NCBI GenBank assembly: GCA_013286365.1
Contig: JABDFY010000009.1
Span: 1-61,373 of the forward strand
DNA from: Alphaproteobacteria bacterium
GTDB lineage: Bacteria; Pseudomonadota; Alphaproteobacteria; UBA9219
Reading direction: 5' to 3'
DNA length: 61,373 nucleotides
Position 1 is the first letter of the stretch. Every line of letters begins with the position of its first letter. Shown piece by piece: positions 1-8,287 of the stretch. The position numbers and the translations under genes were made by a program. Below the pieces are notes generated by a model. The model searched no databases. It worked only from the letters and a program-made list of their open reading frames with translations, and was not told where the DNA came from.

Positions 1-239
1 ATGTTGCCAGCGAACATGACAAATCCAGTAATAAGCATCAAACCAAATACCATGAGATGCTGCTCCCATTCTATGGCGCGTGGTGCGGTTAAAACAAAAA
101 AAGGAAACAGCAGCAATAAGGCGGCGCAAACTATATTAGGTATCAGATAACGACGCGCATCGCTAACTGCAGCAGCGATCAGCAAAAGAGCGGCGCCTGC
201 TAAAATCGCCACATGAAATACGGTTAATTGAAGAACCAT
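1..239 (-). CDS. cpaA: Prepilin peptidase CpaA (partial)
   Basis: This is the N-terminal 79 residues of a type IV (A24-family) prepilin peptidase; the rest lies beyond the window edge. The first hydrophobic helix is followed by SDARRYLIPN, the A24 signature in which the Asp is catalytic and the basic/IPN stretch marks the first cytoplasmic loop. A second hydrophobic segment follows. The enzyme cleaves the leader from Flp-type pilins at the inner membrane in Tad/Cpa pilus assembly. The start ATG has an AGAAGG ribosome binding site 5 bases upstream. It lies downstream of a Flp pilin gene on the same strand, the usual pilA-cpaA order, with a terminator hairpin between them. Confidence 0.85.
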   Translation of the reverse strand, partial: MVLQLTVFHVAILAGAALLLIAAAVSDARRYLIPNIVCAALLLLFPFFVLTAPRAIEWEQHLMVFGLMLITGFVMFAGN

Positions 240-474
240 AGGCTACCTTCTTTTCACAACCATTCTGCGTTGTGCCTAAACACAACTGTCTAATTTTCCA
301 CAGATTGACTTATTCTACTGTGACAATTCTCTGACTTTAACCATGACCGCGATTGCGGTGCATCTCCAACTATGCATAAACAGGATTAATGAGCCGTGAA
401 CATTCGAAAAACACATGGGCGGGATCTAATGTCAGGTAAAGGCTGTGATATTTCAGAAGTTAATAATTCTAGAA

Positions 475-520
475 ATTAATTTTCTATTACGCTGATAGGA
501 GAGATTAATTTTTTATTACG
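475..520. repeat. Short direct repeat, two copies
   Basis: Two 17-base copies, ATTAATTTTCTATTACG at 475 and ATTAATTTTTTATTACG at 504, differ at one base and start 29 bases apart. They lie upstream of cpaA, so tandem regulator sites for the cpa operon are possible, but this is inference only. Confidence 0.45.
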
Positions 521-538
521 CGTCTCAGCTAACGCTGA

Positions 539-601
539 TGACCCCGCTCCGACGGGCGAACCTGGATTGGAGCAGGCTCGTCCGTCAAAGGCTCGGGGTC
601 A
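539..601. repeat. Three-tier inverted repeat (structured element)
   Basis: An outer 8-bp stem (TGACCCCG with CGGGGTCA) encloses a middle stem (GACGGGCGA with TCGTCCGTC, one wobble pair) and an inner stem (CCTG with CAGG) around an 8-base loop. The three tiers nest exactly, so one strand could fold into a long hairpin with two internal loops. It lies in the pilin-cpaA spacer. It could be a leader structure of the cpaA transcript or an intergenic repeat unit; the sequence alone does not decide. Confidence 0.5.
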
Positions 602-635
602 ACAAAAACCCATATCGAAAAATCTGCCAAAAGCC

Positions 636-660
636 GATGCCGGTGTTGAACACCGGCATC
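636..660 (-). terminator. Hairpin terminator after flp pilin
   Basis: A perfect 10-bp stem (GATGCCGGTG and its complement) with a 5-base loop starts 22 bases past the pilin stop codon. T-rich sequence follows on the minus strand, though the T tract is interrupted. It probably ends or attenuates transcription between the highly expressed pilin and cpaA. Confidence 0.7.
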
Positions 661-681
661 TAGCCTTTAGCCGAAACAACC

Positions 682-852
682 TTATGACGTTTTCAGGTTG
701 TTCTGAACGGTCGTGAACACTGCCGACAAGGTCGTACCAAGTGTCAGCAATACGGCGATAATAGCAACAGCGATCAACGATGCGATCAAACCATATTCAA
801 TCGCCGTTGCACCTGTTTCCTCTTTCACAAAACGTGTCATCAAATTGCGCAT
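682..852 (-). CDS. flp: Flp/Tad-type pilin subunit
   Basis: A 56-residue Flp-family pilin: short basic leader (MRNLMTRFVKEETGATAIEYG), then a hydrophobic helix of about 22 residues and a C-terminus ending NNLKTS. The G-A-T-A-I-E-Y-G block is the Flp processing site; CpaA-type peptidase would cut after the Gly (residue 14), leaving the conserved Glu and Tyr in the mature pilin. The start has a strong AGGAG ribosome binding site. The next gene downstream is cpaA. A second pilin of identical length with the same last six residues lies about 1.8 kb away, also on the minus strand. Confidence 0.9.
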   Translation of the reverse strand: MRNLMTRFVKEETGATAIEYGLIASLIAVAIIAVLLTLGTTLSAVFTTVQNNLKTS

Positions 853-1370
853 AGTATATCTCCTTGTTTTCTGCGTTGCGTTTAACTGTCTTCCGTGCGT
901 TGTGTTGAACCCGAGGAGGTCCGCACATCACAAGAGACTAGATGAGATCGCTTAAAAAAAGGTGAAGAGAACTAAGATTTTTCTCAACAAAAACAATGAG
1001 ATAATACGCATGTAAAGCCGAACGAATTTACTTCGAATATAGCACTATCTCTCGCCAACACTTTCATTTGTAAGCGTTTTCGTTTTAACGCGAGGGCATA
1101 AAGAAGCTTCCAATCGCTCTTGTTGGGCTCTTAAAAAAGCTCATGGACGTTCTTGTTCACTACCCAATATTATTTTGACGATGCGCCATGTTCATAAATC
1201 AGCTTTCATAGAGGGGCATTATTAATGCTCATAAACAACATCACCCATTTCATGCCGCAAAAGAGTATGGAGGCGGTTACGCAAATTTAACTTTGTCTAC
1301 CTAAGATAAATTTCGTGATTTTTCATTCAAACACAAAGTCTTACCCAATCCACCTTGAGACTCACAAAAT
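853..1370. other. Divergent intergenic region, pilin / PAP2 gene
   Basis: No credible gene in 518 bases. It must hold the promoters of the minus-strand pilin and the plus-strand phosphatase. Visible structure: a perfect 6+1+6 palindrome GCATTATTAATGC at 1216-1228 and a small GCGTT/AACGC hairpin near 1073-1091. I found no full sigma-54 or CtrA match. Confidence 0.5.
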
Positions 1371-2411
1371 ATGGTCATGTCCCAAAGCATAAAAATTCAA
1401 AAAACAAAACATCGCTTTGGCGGCAAAACGATAAAGTTTATTGCGCAAGAATTCTTGCAAGGCCACCTCAATCGGGGTCAGTTCAATCGCATCTGGGCCC
1501 TGGTCGCCTTGCTTGCGTTCGTTGACGTTACTTGGTTGGGCCGCAATGGTATGAGCATCTCATGGCCCACGACAGTGTTGCCACTTGTCACGACAGCCGC
1601 GCTTTTGGCGTTGGGCCTGATTTATACGCATATTCGTCCCGACGAACGGATCGCCTTTTTGGTCAATGCGACGGCAGCTCTCATTGCTTATACAGTCGTG
1701 GCGGCCGTCTTCAGCTACTTGATGGTTACTCTGCGCCATCCGCTGTTTGACAAGTATTTGGTAACAATAGATCGCGATTTGGGTTTCGACTGGCCGACGA
1801 TGTATGGCGTGGTTAAAAACCACCCTTTGTTACATAGCACGTTAAAAATTATATACGGATCATTGGCCGTACAGATGTTCGTCGTTCTCATTTTGCTTAA
1901 CTACCGTCGGCAGTTTGCACGCATGCGCGAATTTCTTTGGCTCTTTGTTGTCACCAGCCTTACCTGCATTGTTATATCGGGCTTTTTACCGACGGCAGGC
2001 GCGTTCATATACTTCAATGTTCCGACCCATGAGCCCTACGTAGATATTTTTATGGCCTTGCGTGATGGCAGCATGAAAATCATAGAGCTCAACCACGTAC
2101 AGGGTGTTGTACAATTTCCGTCGTTTCATTTAGCCATGGCCGTTTTATTAGTCTACGCGATGCGCGGTCGAGGCCTGTGGTTTTCAGCTCTATTTCTTTT
2201 AAATACCCTGGTCGTTCTAGCCACGCCTGCTATTGGTGGCCACCATCTCGCCGATTTGATTGGCGGGGCGATAATTACGGTAATTGTCCTTGCACTTATG
2301 GGTGATCCTGTCGAAATCGCGAGCGCCGTAAAATCCGCTAATGCGAAAAAGCCTAAAGCGCTTAAAGCGAGCGCCCGGTCTTCACGTTCTTTGGGCCGCG
2401 TCCATAAATAG
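1371..2411 (+). CDS. PAP2-superfamily membrane phosphatase
   Basis: A 346-residue polytopic protein with about six membrane helices. The two histidine motifs of the PAP2 superfamily are present: FPSFHLA (residues 249-255) in place of the usual PSGH, and GGHHLADLIGG (289-299) with the second catalytic His and the Asp. The PSFH variant is typical of the inositolphosphotransferase/Aur1-like branch, which transfers or removes lipid head-group phosphates. The C-terminus is a basic, lysine/serine-rich tail. No ribosome binding site is clear; a second ATG two codons downstream could be used. It lies alone between the two pilin genes and faces the second. The substrate cannot be told from sequence. 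Confidence 0.75.
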   Translation: MVMSQSIKIQKTKHRFGGKTIKFIAQEFLQGHLNRGQFNRIWALVALLAFVDVTWLGRNGMSISWPTTVLPLVTTAALLALGLIYTHIRPDERIAFLVNATAALIAYTVVAAVFSYLMVTLRHPLFDKYLVTIDRDLGFDWPTMYGVVKNHPLLHSTLKIIYGSLAVQMFVVLILLNYRRQFARMREFLWLFVVTSLTCIVISGFLPTAGAFIYFNVPTHEPYVDIFMALRDGSMKIIELNHVQGVVQFPSFHLAMAVLLVYAMRGRGLWFSALFLLNTLVVLATPAIGGHHLADLIGGAIITVIVLALMGDPVEIASAVKSANAKKPKALKASARSSRSLGRVHK

Positions 2412-2452
2412 TCAATCCAAGGCACCAAGATGAGTTTGAAGATTGTTCTGGG

Positions 2453-2623
2453 CTAAGAAGTCTTGAGATTATTTGAGACAGACGAGAAAATAGGGCTCAG
2501 CGTAGAGCCGATCACGATAAGGGCCGTAACAATGCCGACGCTAACGAGAATACATATGAAGGCGTACTCAATTGCCGTGGTGCCTTTCTGATTTTTACAA
2601 AAACGCGCCGCCATGCCCCTCAT
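2453..2623 (-). CDS. flp: Second Flp-type pilin-like subunit
   Basis: A 56-residue Flp-family protein, MRGMAARFCKNQKGTTAIEYA then a hydrophobic helix and a NNLKTS tail. It aligns without gaps to the pilin at 682-852, keeping the G-T-T-A-I-E-Y block with its processing Gly, Glu and Tyr. The start was chosen because it gives exactly the paralogue's length and lies 7 bases after an AGAAGG ribosome binding site; ATG at 2626 is an alternative. The body differs enough (AFICILVSVG versus GLIASLIAVA) to rule out a recent duplication. It may be a minor pilin or a differently expressed major pilin. Confidence 0.85.
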   Translation of the reverse strand: MRGMAARFCKNQKGTTAIEYAFICILVSVGIVTALIVIGSTLSPIFSSVSNNLKTS

Positions 2624-2740
2624 CATGTATCCTTCTAATAAGAAAATTGCTGCGTCCACAATAACAAGGCGTGGTTTAATAAAGTATGAAAACACACCGT
2701 TCTGATAGTTGAAAACAAGATTATAACTACGACTTTAAAA

Positions 2741-4585
2741 CTATTTTTGATCTTTATTTTGTGCCGCTGCCCACCAGCTTTCTTGAACGGTACCATAGAG
2801 CGGCATGGCGTCTGGCCTTTGCAAACGGTTGCTCCAATAAGCGATTTGGTCGGCACCAAGATAATAGAATGGAATTATGTAGTGACCAGACATCAAGACA
2901 CGATCAAGGGCATGTGTCGTAGCGACAAGATCCTCTCGCGTGCTAGCTGCCGGTATGGCGCGTGCCAGTGCGTCGACGACGGGGTCCTTGATGCCAGGAT
3001 AATTGCGGCTGCCCTTCTGATCAGCGGCGGCTGAGCCCCAAAAGTAAATTTGTTCGTTGCCTGGCGATAAGGTATTAATCCACTTGCCGGTCGTGACGTC
3101 AAAGTTAAACTCCGTAAGACGCTCTTGATATTGCGCACCATCCACCGTGTGGACGGTCGCCGTTATGCCGACGCGTTTTAATGCGCGCACCCATTCGAGG
3201 GCAACTTTTTCCTCAGTAGGGTCGCTGAGCAATACTTCAAAAGATACGGCCGTATGAGTGGGTGTATAAAGCTGATCGTTATGTAAAACGTAACCGGCTT
3301 TGCGCAACATGGCGCTGGCATTTAAAAGATTATCACGGAAGGCTGCCTCGTTCTCGGCGACAGGCGGCGTAACGGGTGCAGTAAATATACTGTCGGGCAA
3401 TAAAGTACGGTAAGATTCTAGGATATCCCTTTCCTTTCCTTCAGGTAACGACGGTGCTGCTAATTCTGAGTTCGGGAAAAAACTGATCGTTCGATGATAT
3501 TGCCCATGAAACAGACTGCGGTTGATCCAGTTAAAATCGAAAGTGTATTGTAAGGCGGCGCGTAAAACCGGATCTACAAATAGACTGCGACGTGTGTTGA
3601 AGATAAAACCAGATATGGGTTCTGGCCGGTGATGCGGCAGTCTTTCCATTTTAATATTTTCTTTATGATCATAGGCCGTGATCCATCTATTGGGATCGCT
3701 TTCCCGGCGTAGATCGAATGCCCCTGCCTTGAACGCCTGTAACGCAATACTGTCGTCACGGTAATAATCAATTTTAATCGCATCGAAATTATACAAACCC
3801 TGTTGCGCCGGGACTAAATTTCCCCAGTAATGGGGATCCCGCTGATAAGTTATGGAGCGACCCGGATCAAGTTTGGAAATTGTGTAGGGCCCACTGCCGA
3901 TAGGAATGCGTAAGCTGGTTTCATTGAAATTACGGTTCTGCCAATCGTGTTGCGGCAAGATAGGCATGAGGCCCATGATCAAAGGCATTTCACGGTCAAC
4001 TGAACCGTCAGTATTGCGTGTGAAGGTAAATTTTACGCGATAATTGTCGAGCTTTTCGGTTTTCTCAACCTTCTTGTAGTAGGTGCGATGATTGGGCCGA
4101 CCTTGATCGCGCAAAGTTACAAAAGAAAACAAGATGTCATCCGCCGTAATGGGTATTCCGTCAGACCAGTGCGCTTCACGCCGCAAGTTGAAAGTAACGC
4201 TCGTGCGGTCATCTGGTACTTCGACGCTTTCCGCAATCAGACCATAAAGTGAGAATGGCTCGTCCCAGCTCCTGGCCATGAGAGTTTCATAAAGATATAC
4301 ACCAAGCCCCAACGCCGGTTGTCCGCGAATAATGAACGGGTTTGTGCTGTCGAAAGTTCCGGTTACGCCCAGCCTTAATGTACCGCCTTTGGGAGCGTCT
4401 GGGTTGGCATAACCAAAGTGTGTGTAGCCATCGTCGTATTTCGGTGCGCCATGCATAGCAATGCCGGTATGAGAGGCGAGTGATTGGTTTTTTAATTCGC
4501 TGTCTGCGGCGCATGCGGATAGAGCGCACAATACTTCCGATATAAAAACCAAGAGAAAAATGACGACCAATTTTAGGCGTGACAT
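2741..4585 (-). CDS. Family 5 extracellular solute-binding protein, YejA-like
   Basis: A roughly 614-residue periplasmic binding protein of the oligopeptide/nickel (SBP_bac_5) family. MSRLKL starts a clear signal peptide ending near CAADS. The following HGAPKYDDGYTHFGYANPDAPKGG block is characteristic of the YejA branch, which binds peptides and peptide-nucleotide antibiotics of the microcin C type for an ABC importer. No permease or ATPase gene is adjacent, so it either works with a transporter encoded elsewhere or is an orphan. Upstream ATG (4609) and TTG (4633) starts exist; the chosen one places the signal peptide correctly. It follows tlyA by about 40 bases and probably shares its transcript. 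Confidence 0.85.
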   Translation of the reverse strand: MSRLKLVVIFLLVFISEVLCALSACAADSELKNQSLASHTGIAMHGAPKYDDGYTHFGYANPDAPKGGTLRLGVTGTFDSTNPFIIRGQPALGLGVYLYETLMARSWDEPFSLYGLIAESVEVPDDRTSVTFNLRREAHWSDGIPITADDILFSFVTLRDQGRPNHRTYYKKVEKTEKLDNYRVKFTFTRNTDGSVDREMPLIMGLMPILPQHDWQNRNFNETSLRIPIGSGPYTISKLDPGRSITYQRDPHYWGNLVPAQQGLYNFDAIKIDYYRDDSIALQAFKAGAFDLRRESDPNRWITAYDHKENIKMERLPHHRPEPISGFIFNTRRSLFVDPVLRAALQYTFDFNWINRSLFHGQYHRTISFFPNSELAAPSLPEGKERDILESYRTLLPDSIFTAPVTPPVAENEAAFRDNLLNASAMLRKAGYVLHNDQLYTPTHTAVSFEVLLSDPTEEKVALEWVRALKRVGITATVHTVDGAQYQERLTEFNFDVTTGKWINTLSPGNEQIYFWGSAAADQKGSRNYPGIKDPVVDALARAIPAASTREDLVATTHALDRVLMSGHYIIPFYYLGADQIAYWSNRLQRPDAMPLYGTVQESWWAAAQNKDQK

Positions 4586-4626
4586 GCCGTTACTTTCGAG
4601 ATTGTTCATGGGCGGCAAGCACAACA

Positions 4627-5376
4627 CTAGCAACGCTTTGATACAATAAGAAACTCTTGATTTCCTTCCTGTCCCGTAATTGGGCTTGGGATGAGGCCAA
4701 CAATTTTCCAGTTTTTTTGTGCTCTGAGCCAGGTTTCTACTTTATCGCAAGCTGCGCGATGTAGGATTGGGTCGCGGATTATTCCACCAGCACCAACTTG
4801 GTATTTTTCGACCTCGAATTGTGGTTTGATAAGGGCAACAAGCCATGCCTCTGGCGCCGCAAGCAGGAGTGCTGCAGGCAAGACCGATATCAGACTTGTG
4901 AAGCTCACATCGCATGTGATGATGTTGGGTGCCTCAGGGACAATCATCGTTGTTAGGTCACGCGCATTTGTCTTCTCAAGTACGACGACACGCGGATCGT
5001 TCCGTAGTTCCCATGCCAGTTGGTTGGTGCCGACATCGACGGCAAAAACTTTTTTGGCGCCACGATGTAGCAATAGATCCGTAAACCCTCCTGTTGAAGC
5101 ACCGACATCAAGCGCGATTTGATTTTTGGGGACTATGGAAAAATGATCAAGCGCAGCTGCCAGTTTAAGGGCTCCACGAGAGACAAAATCGTGGCATTTG
5201 CCCTTAACTGATAACAGGGCGTCAAGGGGTATGGTTTGAGAAGCTTTATCGATGCGTTTAGTTTCGAGATAGACGCGCCCCGACATAATAAGAGCTTGAG
5301 CATTCTTTGGGTCGGTAGCCAAGCCCTGCTCGACAAGAGCAAGGTCTGCGCGGCGATTACTTTTTGCTCTTGGCAA
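4627..5376 (-). CDS. tlyA: TlyA-family rRNA 2'-O-methyltransferase
   Basis: A 249-residue protein with an N-terminal S4 RNA-binding domain (about residues 5-65) joined to a Rossmann methyltransferase. The SAM loop DVGASTGG (90-97) and the following FTDLLLHRGA are the TlyA/FtsJ-like hallmark. Family members methylate ribose 2'-OH groups of cytidines in 16S and 23S rRNA. The start is TTG (LPRAKSNRR by literal translation) with no strong ribosome binding site, 5 bases after the ispA stop, suggesting translational coupling. In many alphaproteobacteria dxs lies between ispA and tlyA; here it is absent. Confidence 0.9.
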   Translation of the reverse strand: MPRAKSNRRADLALVEQGLATDPKNAQALIMSGRVYLETKRIDKASQTIPLDALLSVKGKCHDFVSRGALKLAAALDHFSIVPKNQIALDVGASTGGFTDLLLHRGAKKVFAVDVGTNQLAWELRNDPRVVVLEKTNARDLTTMIVPEAPNIITCDVSFTSLISVLPAALLLAAPEAWLVALIKPQFEVEKYQVGAGGIIRDPILHRAACDKVETWLRAQKNWKIVGLIPSPITGQEGNQEFLIVSKRC

Positions 5377-5381
5377 CGGCG

Positions 5382-6281
5382 TTACGATTTACGGTCAACA
5401 ACAAACCGTGCCACGTCTTCAAGATGCTTGGCGCGGCCATCAAAAACGCTCAGGTGCTGGATGGCTTGTTCTGATAGTAGTTTTGCCTGATTGCGTGCGC
5501 GCGAGGCGCCAAGCACAGTTACAAACGTCGCCTTACCGGCTTTTGCATCACGTCCAACCGACTTGCCAGTTTCAGCCTCAGTGCCTTCGGCATCGAGCAA
5601 ATCGTCAATAATTTGGAACGCCAAGCCAAGATCATGGGCATAGGCACGCAGAGCATTGTGCTGCTGTTGCGACGTTTTTCCCAAAATTGCGCCGGCTTCG
5701 GCTGAAAAGGCTATCAGCTCGCCTGTCTTCATGCGTTGTAGCCGCGTTATTGCGCCGATATCGAGCTGCGTTGTTTCGGCAATGAGATCGAGCATTTGTC
5801 CGCCCACCATGCCATGGACGCCAGAGGCTTTGGCAAGGGCAGTTACCAGCCTGCAGCGTACTTGCGGATCTTCATGCGTGCGTGGATCAGATAATATTTC
5901 GAATGCAATAGTAAGTAGTGCATCACCTGCAAGAACTGCTGTGGCTTCGTCATATTTCTTATGAACGGTTGGCTTGCCGCGGCGTAGGTCGGCATTGTCC
6001 ATAGCCGGCAGATCGTCATGGACCAATGAGTAGCAGTGTACACATTCAACCGCAGCAGCAGCACGTAGAGCGCAATCGGGATTGACACCAAAGATCTGTG
6101 CTGAGCTCAAGACAAGAAAGGGGCGCAATCTTTTGCCGCCACCAAGCGCCCCATAGCGCATGGCATCAAATAACTTTTGTTCGGGGAAGTCTGATTTTGG
6201 CAATATATGCTCGAGCGCTTCAACTACGGCGCTTGCGGCATCCGCCATGGCGGCGGCGAGAGTAGGGCTTATGGAAGGCAT
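5382..6281 (-). CDS. ispA: Polyprenyl diphosphate synthase IspA (farnesyl-PP synthase)
   Basis: A 299-residue short-chain prenyl synthase. It condenses isopentenyl diphosphate onto allylic diphosphates to give farnesyl (or geranylgeranyl) diphosphate for undecaprenol, quinones and hopanoids. Both Asp-rich Mg-binding motifs are present: DDLPAMD at 89-95, in the bacterial DDx4D form, and DDLLD at 226-230. GGKRLRP near residue 48 binds diphosphate. Length is standard. It follows xseB by 15 bases and precedes tlyA in one transcription unit. Chain length cannot be fixed from sequence alone; the position next to xseB favours IspA. Confidence 0.93.
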   Translation of the reverse strand: MPSISPTLAAAMADAASAVVEALEHILPKSDFPEQKLFDAMRYGALGGGKRLRPFLVLSSAQIFGVNPDCALRAAAAVECVHCYSLVHDDLPAMDNADLRRGKPTVHKKYDEATAVLAGDALLTIAFEILSDPRTHEDPQVRCRLVTALAKASGVHGMVGGQMLDLIAETTQLDIGAITRLQRMKTGELIAFSAEAGAILGKTSQQQHNALRAYAHDLGLAFQIIDDLLDAEGTEAETGKSVGRDAKAGKATFVTVLGASRARNQAKLLSEQAIQHLSVFDGRAKHLEDVARFVVDRKS

Positions 6282-6296
6282 GGAGGTATTCTTGGT

Positions 6297-6551
6297 TTAA
6301 GAGTTGAAGGGAGTGGTGCGGGCCTTGCCGTTGCTGTCGACACTAATGCTCTCTATCTTAGCTTGGGCCTCGCGCAGTTTGGTTTCGCAATGTCGTTTAA
6401 GCAGGGCTCCTCGTTCATAGGCGCCAATGGCGTCATCGAGTTTGGCTTTGCCATCTTCTAGCTGCTTGACGAGTTTTTCAAGCTCAAGAAGGGCGTCCTC
6501 AAAACTCAACTTAGCAATATCATTGGGTAGGGGCTGTGTGGTTTTTTCCAT
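6297..6551 (-). CDS. xseB: Exodeoxyribonuclease VII small subunit
   Basis: An 84-residue, highly charged, helical protein with the XseB core LSFEDALLELEKLVKQLEDG and the following AIGAYERGALLKRHCETKL. Several XseB copies pack onto XseA to form exonuclease VII, which degrades single-stranded DNA in both directions. xseA is not in the window, as is common. It is the first gene of an xseB-ispA-tlyA unit. Confidence 0.93.
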   Translation of the reverse strand: MEKTTQPLPNDIAKLSFEDALLELEKLVKQLEDGKAKLDDAIGAYERGALLKRHCETKLREAQAKIESISVDSNGKARTTPFNS

Positions 6552-6774
6552 GAGGAGGCGACTTTAAGCTGAATGAGTGGTTTTTCGCAAGATAGCGATA
6601 AAGAAAGGCAATCTTATCGTTTTTCAGCCTTATCTCGTGCAACGAAATAGACGGCTCCGTTCGGTTTGTCGAGGACTGGGTCAGCTTTTTTAAACATTTT
6701 CTATGTTTGGGCTTTCAAGATTGAAAATCCTGGCTTCGGCCTTTTGTCTCGAGTGCCCCCGAGAGGGGAGAAAA

Positions 6775-7719
6775 CTATGCTGCCATCAGGGCCCTTACAT
6801 GTGCGCCAGCGCTCTTGGCGAGAGCGGCTATGTTGTAGCCGCCTTCAAGTGTACTTACGACGCGGCCATCACATAAATGCGCTGCCAATTTACAAAGCTC
6901 GGCCGTGACCCAGAAATAGTCGTCTTCAACAAGTTGCATATTTGCCAAGGGGTCATCGTGATAGGCATCGAAGCCAGCCGATATCATGATGAGCTCCGGC
7001 TTAAATTCTTTGATTACTGAGAATGCCATATTTTGCATGGCTAATCGAAACTCCATGCTACCGGTTCCTGGCGCAAGAGGGATGTTTACAATGTTACCGT
7101 GGAGGCCTTTATCTTCGCTACGACCACTGCCGGGCCAGAGTGGAAACTGGTGTGAAGATATAAACAACACGTCTGGATATTGTTTTGCCCAGGCCTCCGT
7201 ACCATTACCGTGGTGCACATCAAAATCAACGATGGCGATACGTTTAACATTATGTTCGGCCATTGCATGAGCAGCACCGATGGCTATGTTGTTAAATAAA
7301 CAAAAGCCGCTGCTTGGGGGCACGGCGGCGTGGTGGCCAGGCGGTCTTATGGCGCAAAAAGCATTCTGAAGCTTTGGCGCTTCGTCTTTGTTGAACACCA
7401 AATCTATGGCAGCAATTATCGCACCAGCAGCATGCAAGGCTGCTTCGCCGGAGGCTGGCGATAAAGAAGTTTCTCCGTCAAGCGCAACAATGCCGTGGTC
7501 TGGGATGCGCGAGAATATACCACTTATATATGTGGCGTCATGGACACGGGCGATTTCAGCTAACGATGCGCGTGGCGCGGTTTGCCGTTTAAGGGCAGCA
7601 TAGGTGGGTTGTCGATTGAGTTCGGCTAAAACAGCTATCAGCCGGTCAGGACTTTCGGGATGACCGGGGCCATTGTCATGCGCTAGGCAGACAGAGCTGG
7701 TAAAAAGCGTGGTTGCCAT
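6775..7719 (-). CDS. Histone deacetylase-family hydrolase (HdaH/AcuC-like)
   Basis: A 314-residue arginase-fold deacetylase. The zinc and charge-relay motifs are intact: RPPGHHA (125-131) gives the catalytic His pair, DFDVHHGNGT (165-174) two zinc ligands, and SAGFDAYHDDPL the third. Bacterial members act on acetylated polyamines, small amides or acetyl-CoA synthetase; the substrate is not predictable here. It is transcribed away from the SUF operon and ends about 220 bases before xseB. A C4-GAGA-G4 hairpin lies just past the stop and may be a weak terminator. Confidence 0.9.
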   Translation of the reverse strand: MATTLFTSSVCLAHDNGPGHPESPDRLIAVLAELNRQPTYAALKRQTAPRASLAEIARVHDATYISGIFSRIPDHGIVALDGETSLSPASGEAALHAAGAIIAAIDLVFNKDEAPKLQNAFCAIRPPGHHAAVPPSSGFCLFNNIAIGAAHAMAEHNVKRIAIVDFDVHHGNGTEAWAKQYPDVLFISSHQFPLWPGSGRSEDKGLHGNIVNIPLAPGTGSMEFRLAMQNMAFSVIKEFKPELIMISAGFDAYHDDPLANMQLVEDDYFWVTAELCKLAAHLCDGRVVSTLEGGYNIAALAKSAGAHVRALMAA

Positions 7720-7758
7720 TTTCTTGTCGTATACTTACATGTACCAAGCAAGCGGCGT

Positions 7759-7808
7759 TTGACAAATACCCCCAGCAGCAAAATAAAATAAGGGTACCAA
7801 ATTGGTAC
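7759..7808 (+). promoter_or_regulatory. Promoter and palindromic operator of the rrf2-suf operon
   Basis: TTGACA at 7759-7764 is a perfect -35 box. A TAAAAT -10 candidate at 7784 has a long 19-base spacer (AATAAA would give 17). At the expected start of transcription lies a perfect 7+1+7 palindrome, GTACCAA-A-TTGGTAC (7794-7808). A palindrome over the start point of an operon led by an Rrf2 regulator suggests an autoregulatory operator. Neither the start point nor the binding is shown. Confidence 0.5.
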
Positions 7809-7828
7809 TATTTACAGTAAGATGCAGC

Positions 7829-8287
7829 ATGATGAGACTTAGCCGATTAACGGATTATGCAGTTACCCTTCTAACTCAAATAGTTAGAGGGGGTAAAGAC
7901 CTATGGTCAGCAGCTGAGCTAGCTGAAAAGGCAGGGCTCCCCGTACCGTCGACAGCCAAGATTATGAAGCTCTTGGCGAAATCACACATCATCATTGCGT
8001 ATAGGGGGGTCAACGGAGGTTATCGCCTGGCCCGCCCGGCTAGCGATATTTCAATTGCCTCAGTCATAGAGGCGGTCGAAGGGCCTATTGCCCTCACGGA
8101 CTGTGCCGAAGGTGGAGACCAGAGCTGTCGAATTGAAGCGCTATGCCCTATGAGTGGCAACTGGGACAAAGTTAACAATGCTGTGCGTACGGCATTGGAT
8201 ACAGTTTCATTGGCGGAGATGGCGGTGCCCAGGAAGTACGCGCAAGAAGTGTTGCAGGCGCTAGAAAGCAAAAGTGGTGCGCAATGA
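7829..8287 (+). CDS. Rrf2-family regulator of the SUF operon
   Basis: About 152 residues with an N-terminal winged helix ([18 protein letters not shown]...[21 protein letters not shown]) typical of Rrf2/IscR regulators. Three cysteines in the C-terminal half ([11 protein letters not shown]...EALCPM) match the Fe-S-ligating triad of IscR-type sensors. The protein therefore probably senses Fe-S status and represses the operon through the palindrome just upstream. ATG codons at 7829 and 7832 are both possible. Its stop overlaps the sufB start by 4 bases (ATGA), indicating translational coupling. Confidence 0.92.
   Translation: MMRLSRLTDYAVTLLTQIVRGGKDLWSAAELAEKAGLPVPSTAKIMKLLAKSHIIIAYRGVNGGYRLARPASDISIASVIEAVEGPIALTDCAEGGDQSCRIEALCPMSGNWDKVNNAVRTALDTVSLAEMAVPRKYAQEVLQALESKSGAQ

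Larger units (their letters stand above)
240..681. other. Intergenic region between flp pilin and cpaA
   Basis: No gene is visible in these 442 bases. The region contains the pilin terminator (636-660), a three-tier inverted repeat (539-601) and a 17-base direct repeat (475-491 and 504-520). It must also carry whatever promoter drives cpaA and the rest of the cpa operon. Confidence 0.6.

Noticed and set aside
713..955. An 80-codon plus-strand open frame over the first pilin gene
   Set aside because: It is the antisense shadow of the Flp pilin, which has a strong ribosome binding site and a family signature on the minus strand.
6740..6774. C4-GAGA-G4 hairpin as a confident terminator of the deacetylase gene
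   Set aside because: The stem is only 4 bp with no proper T tract on the minus strand; mentioned in the gene entry but not listed.
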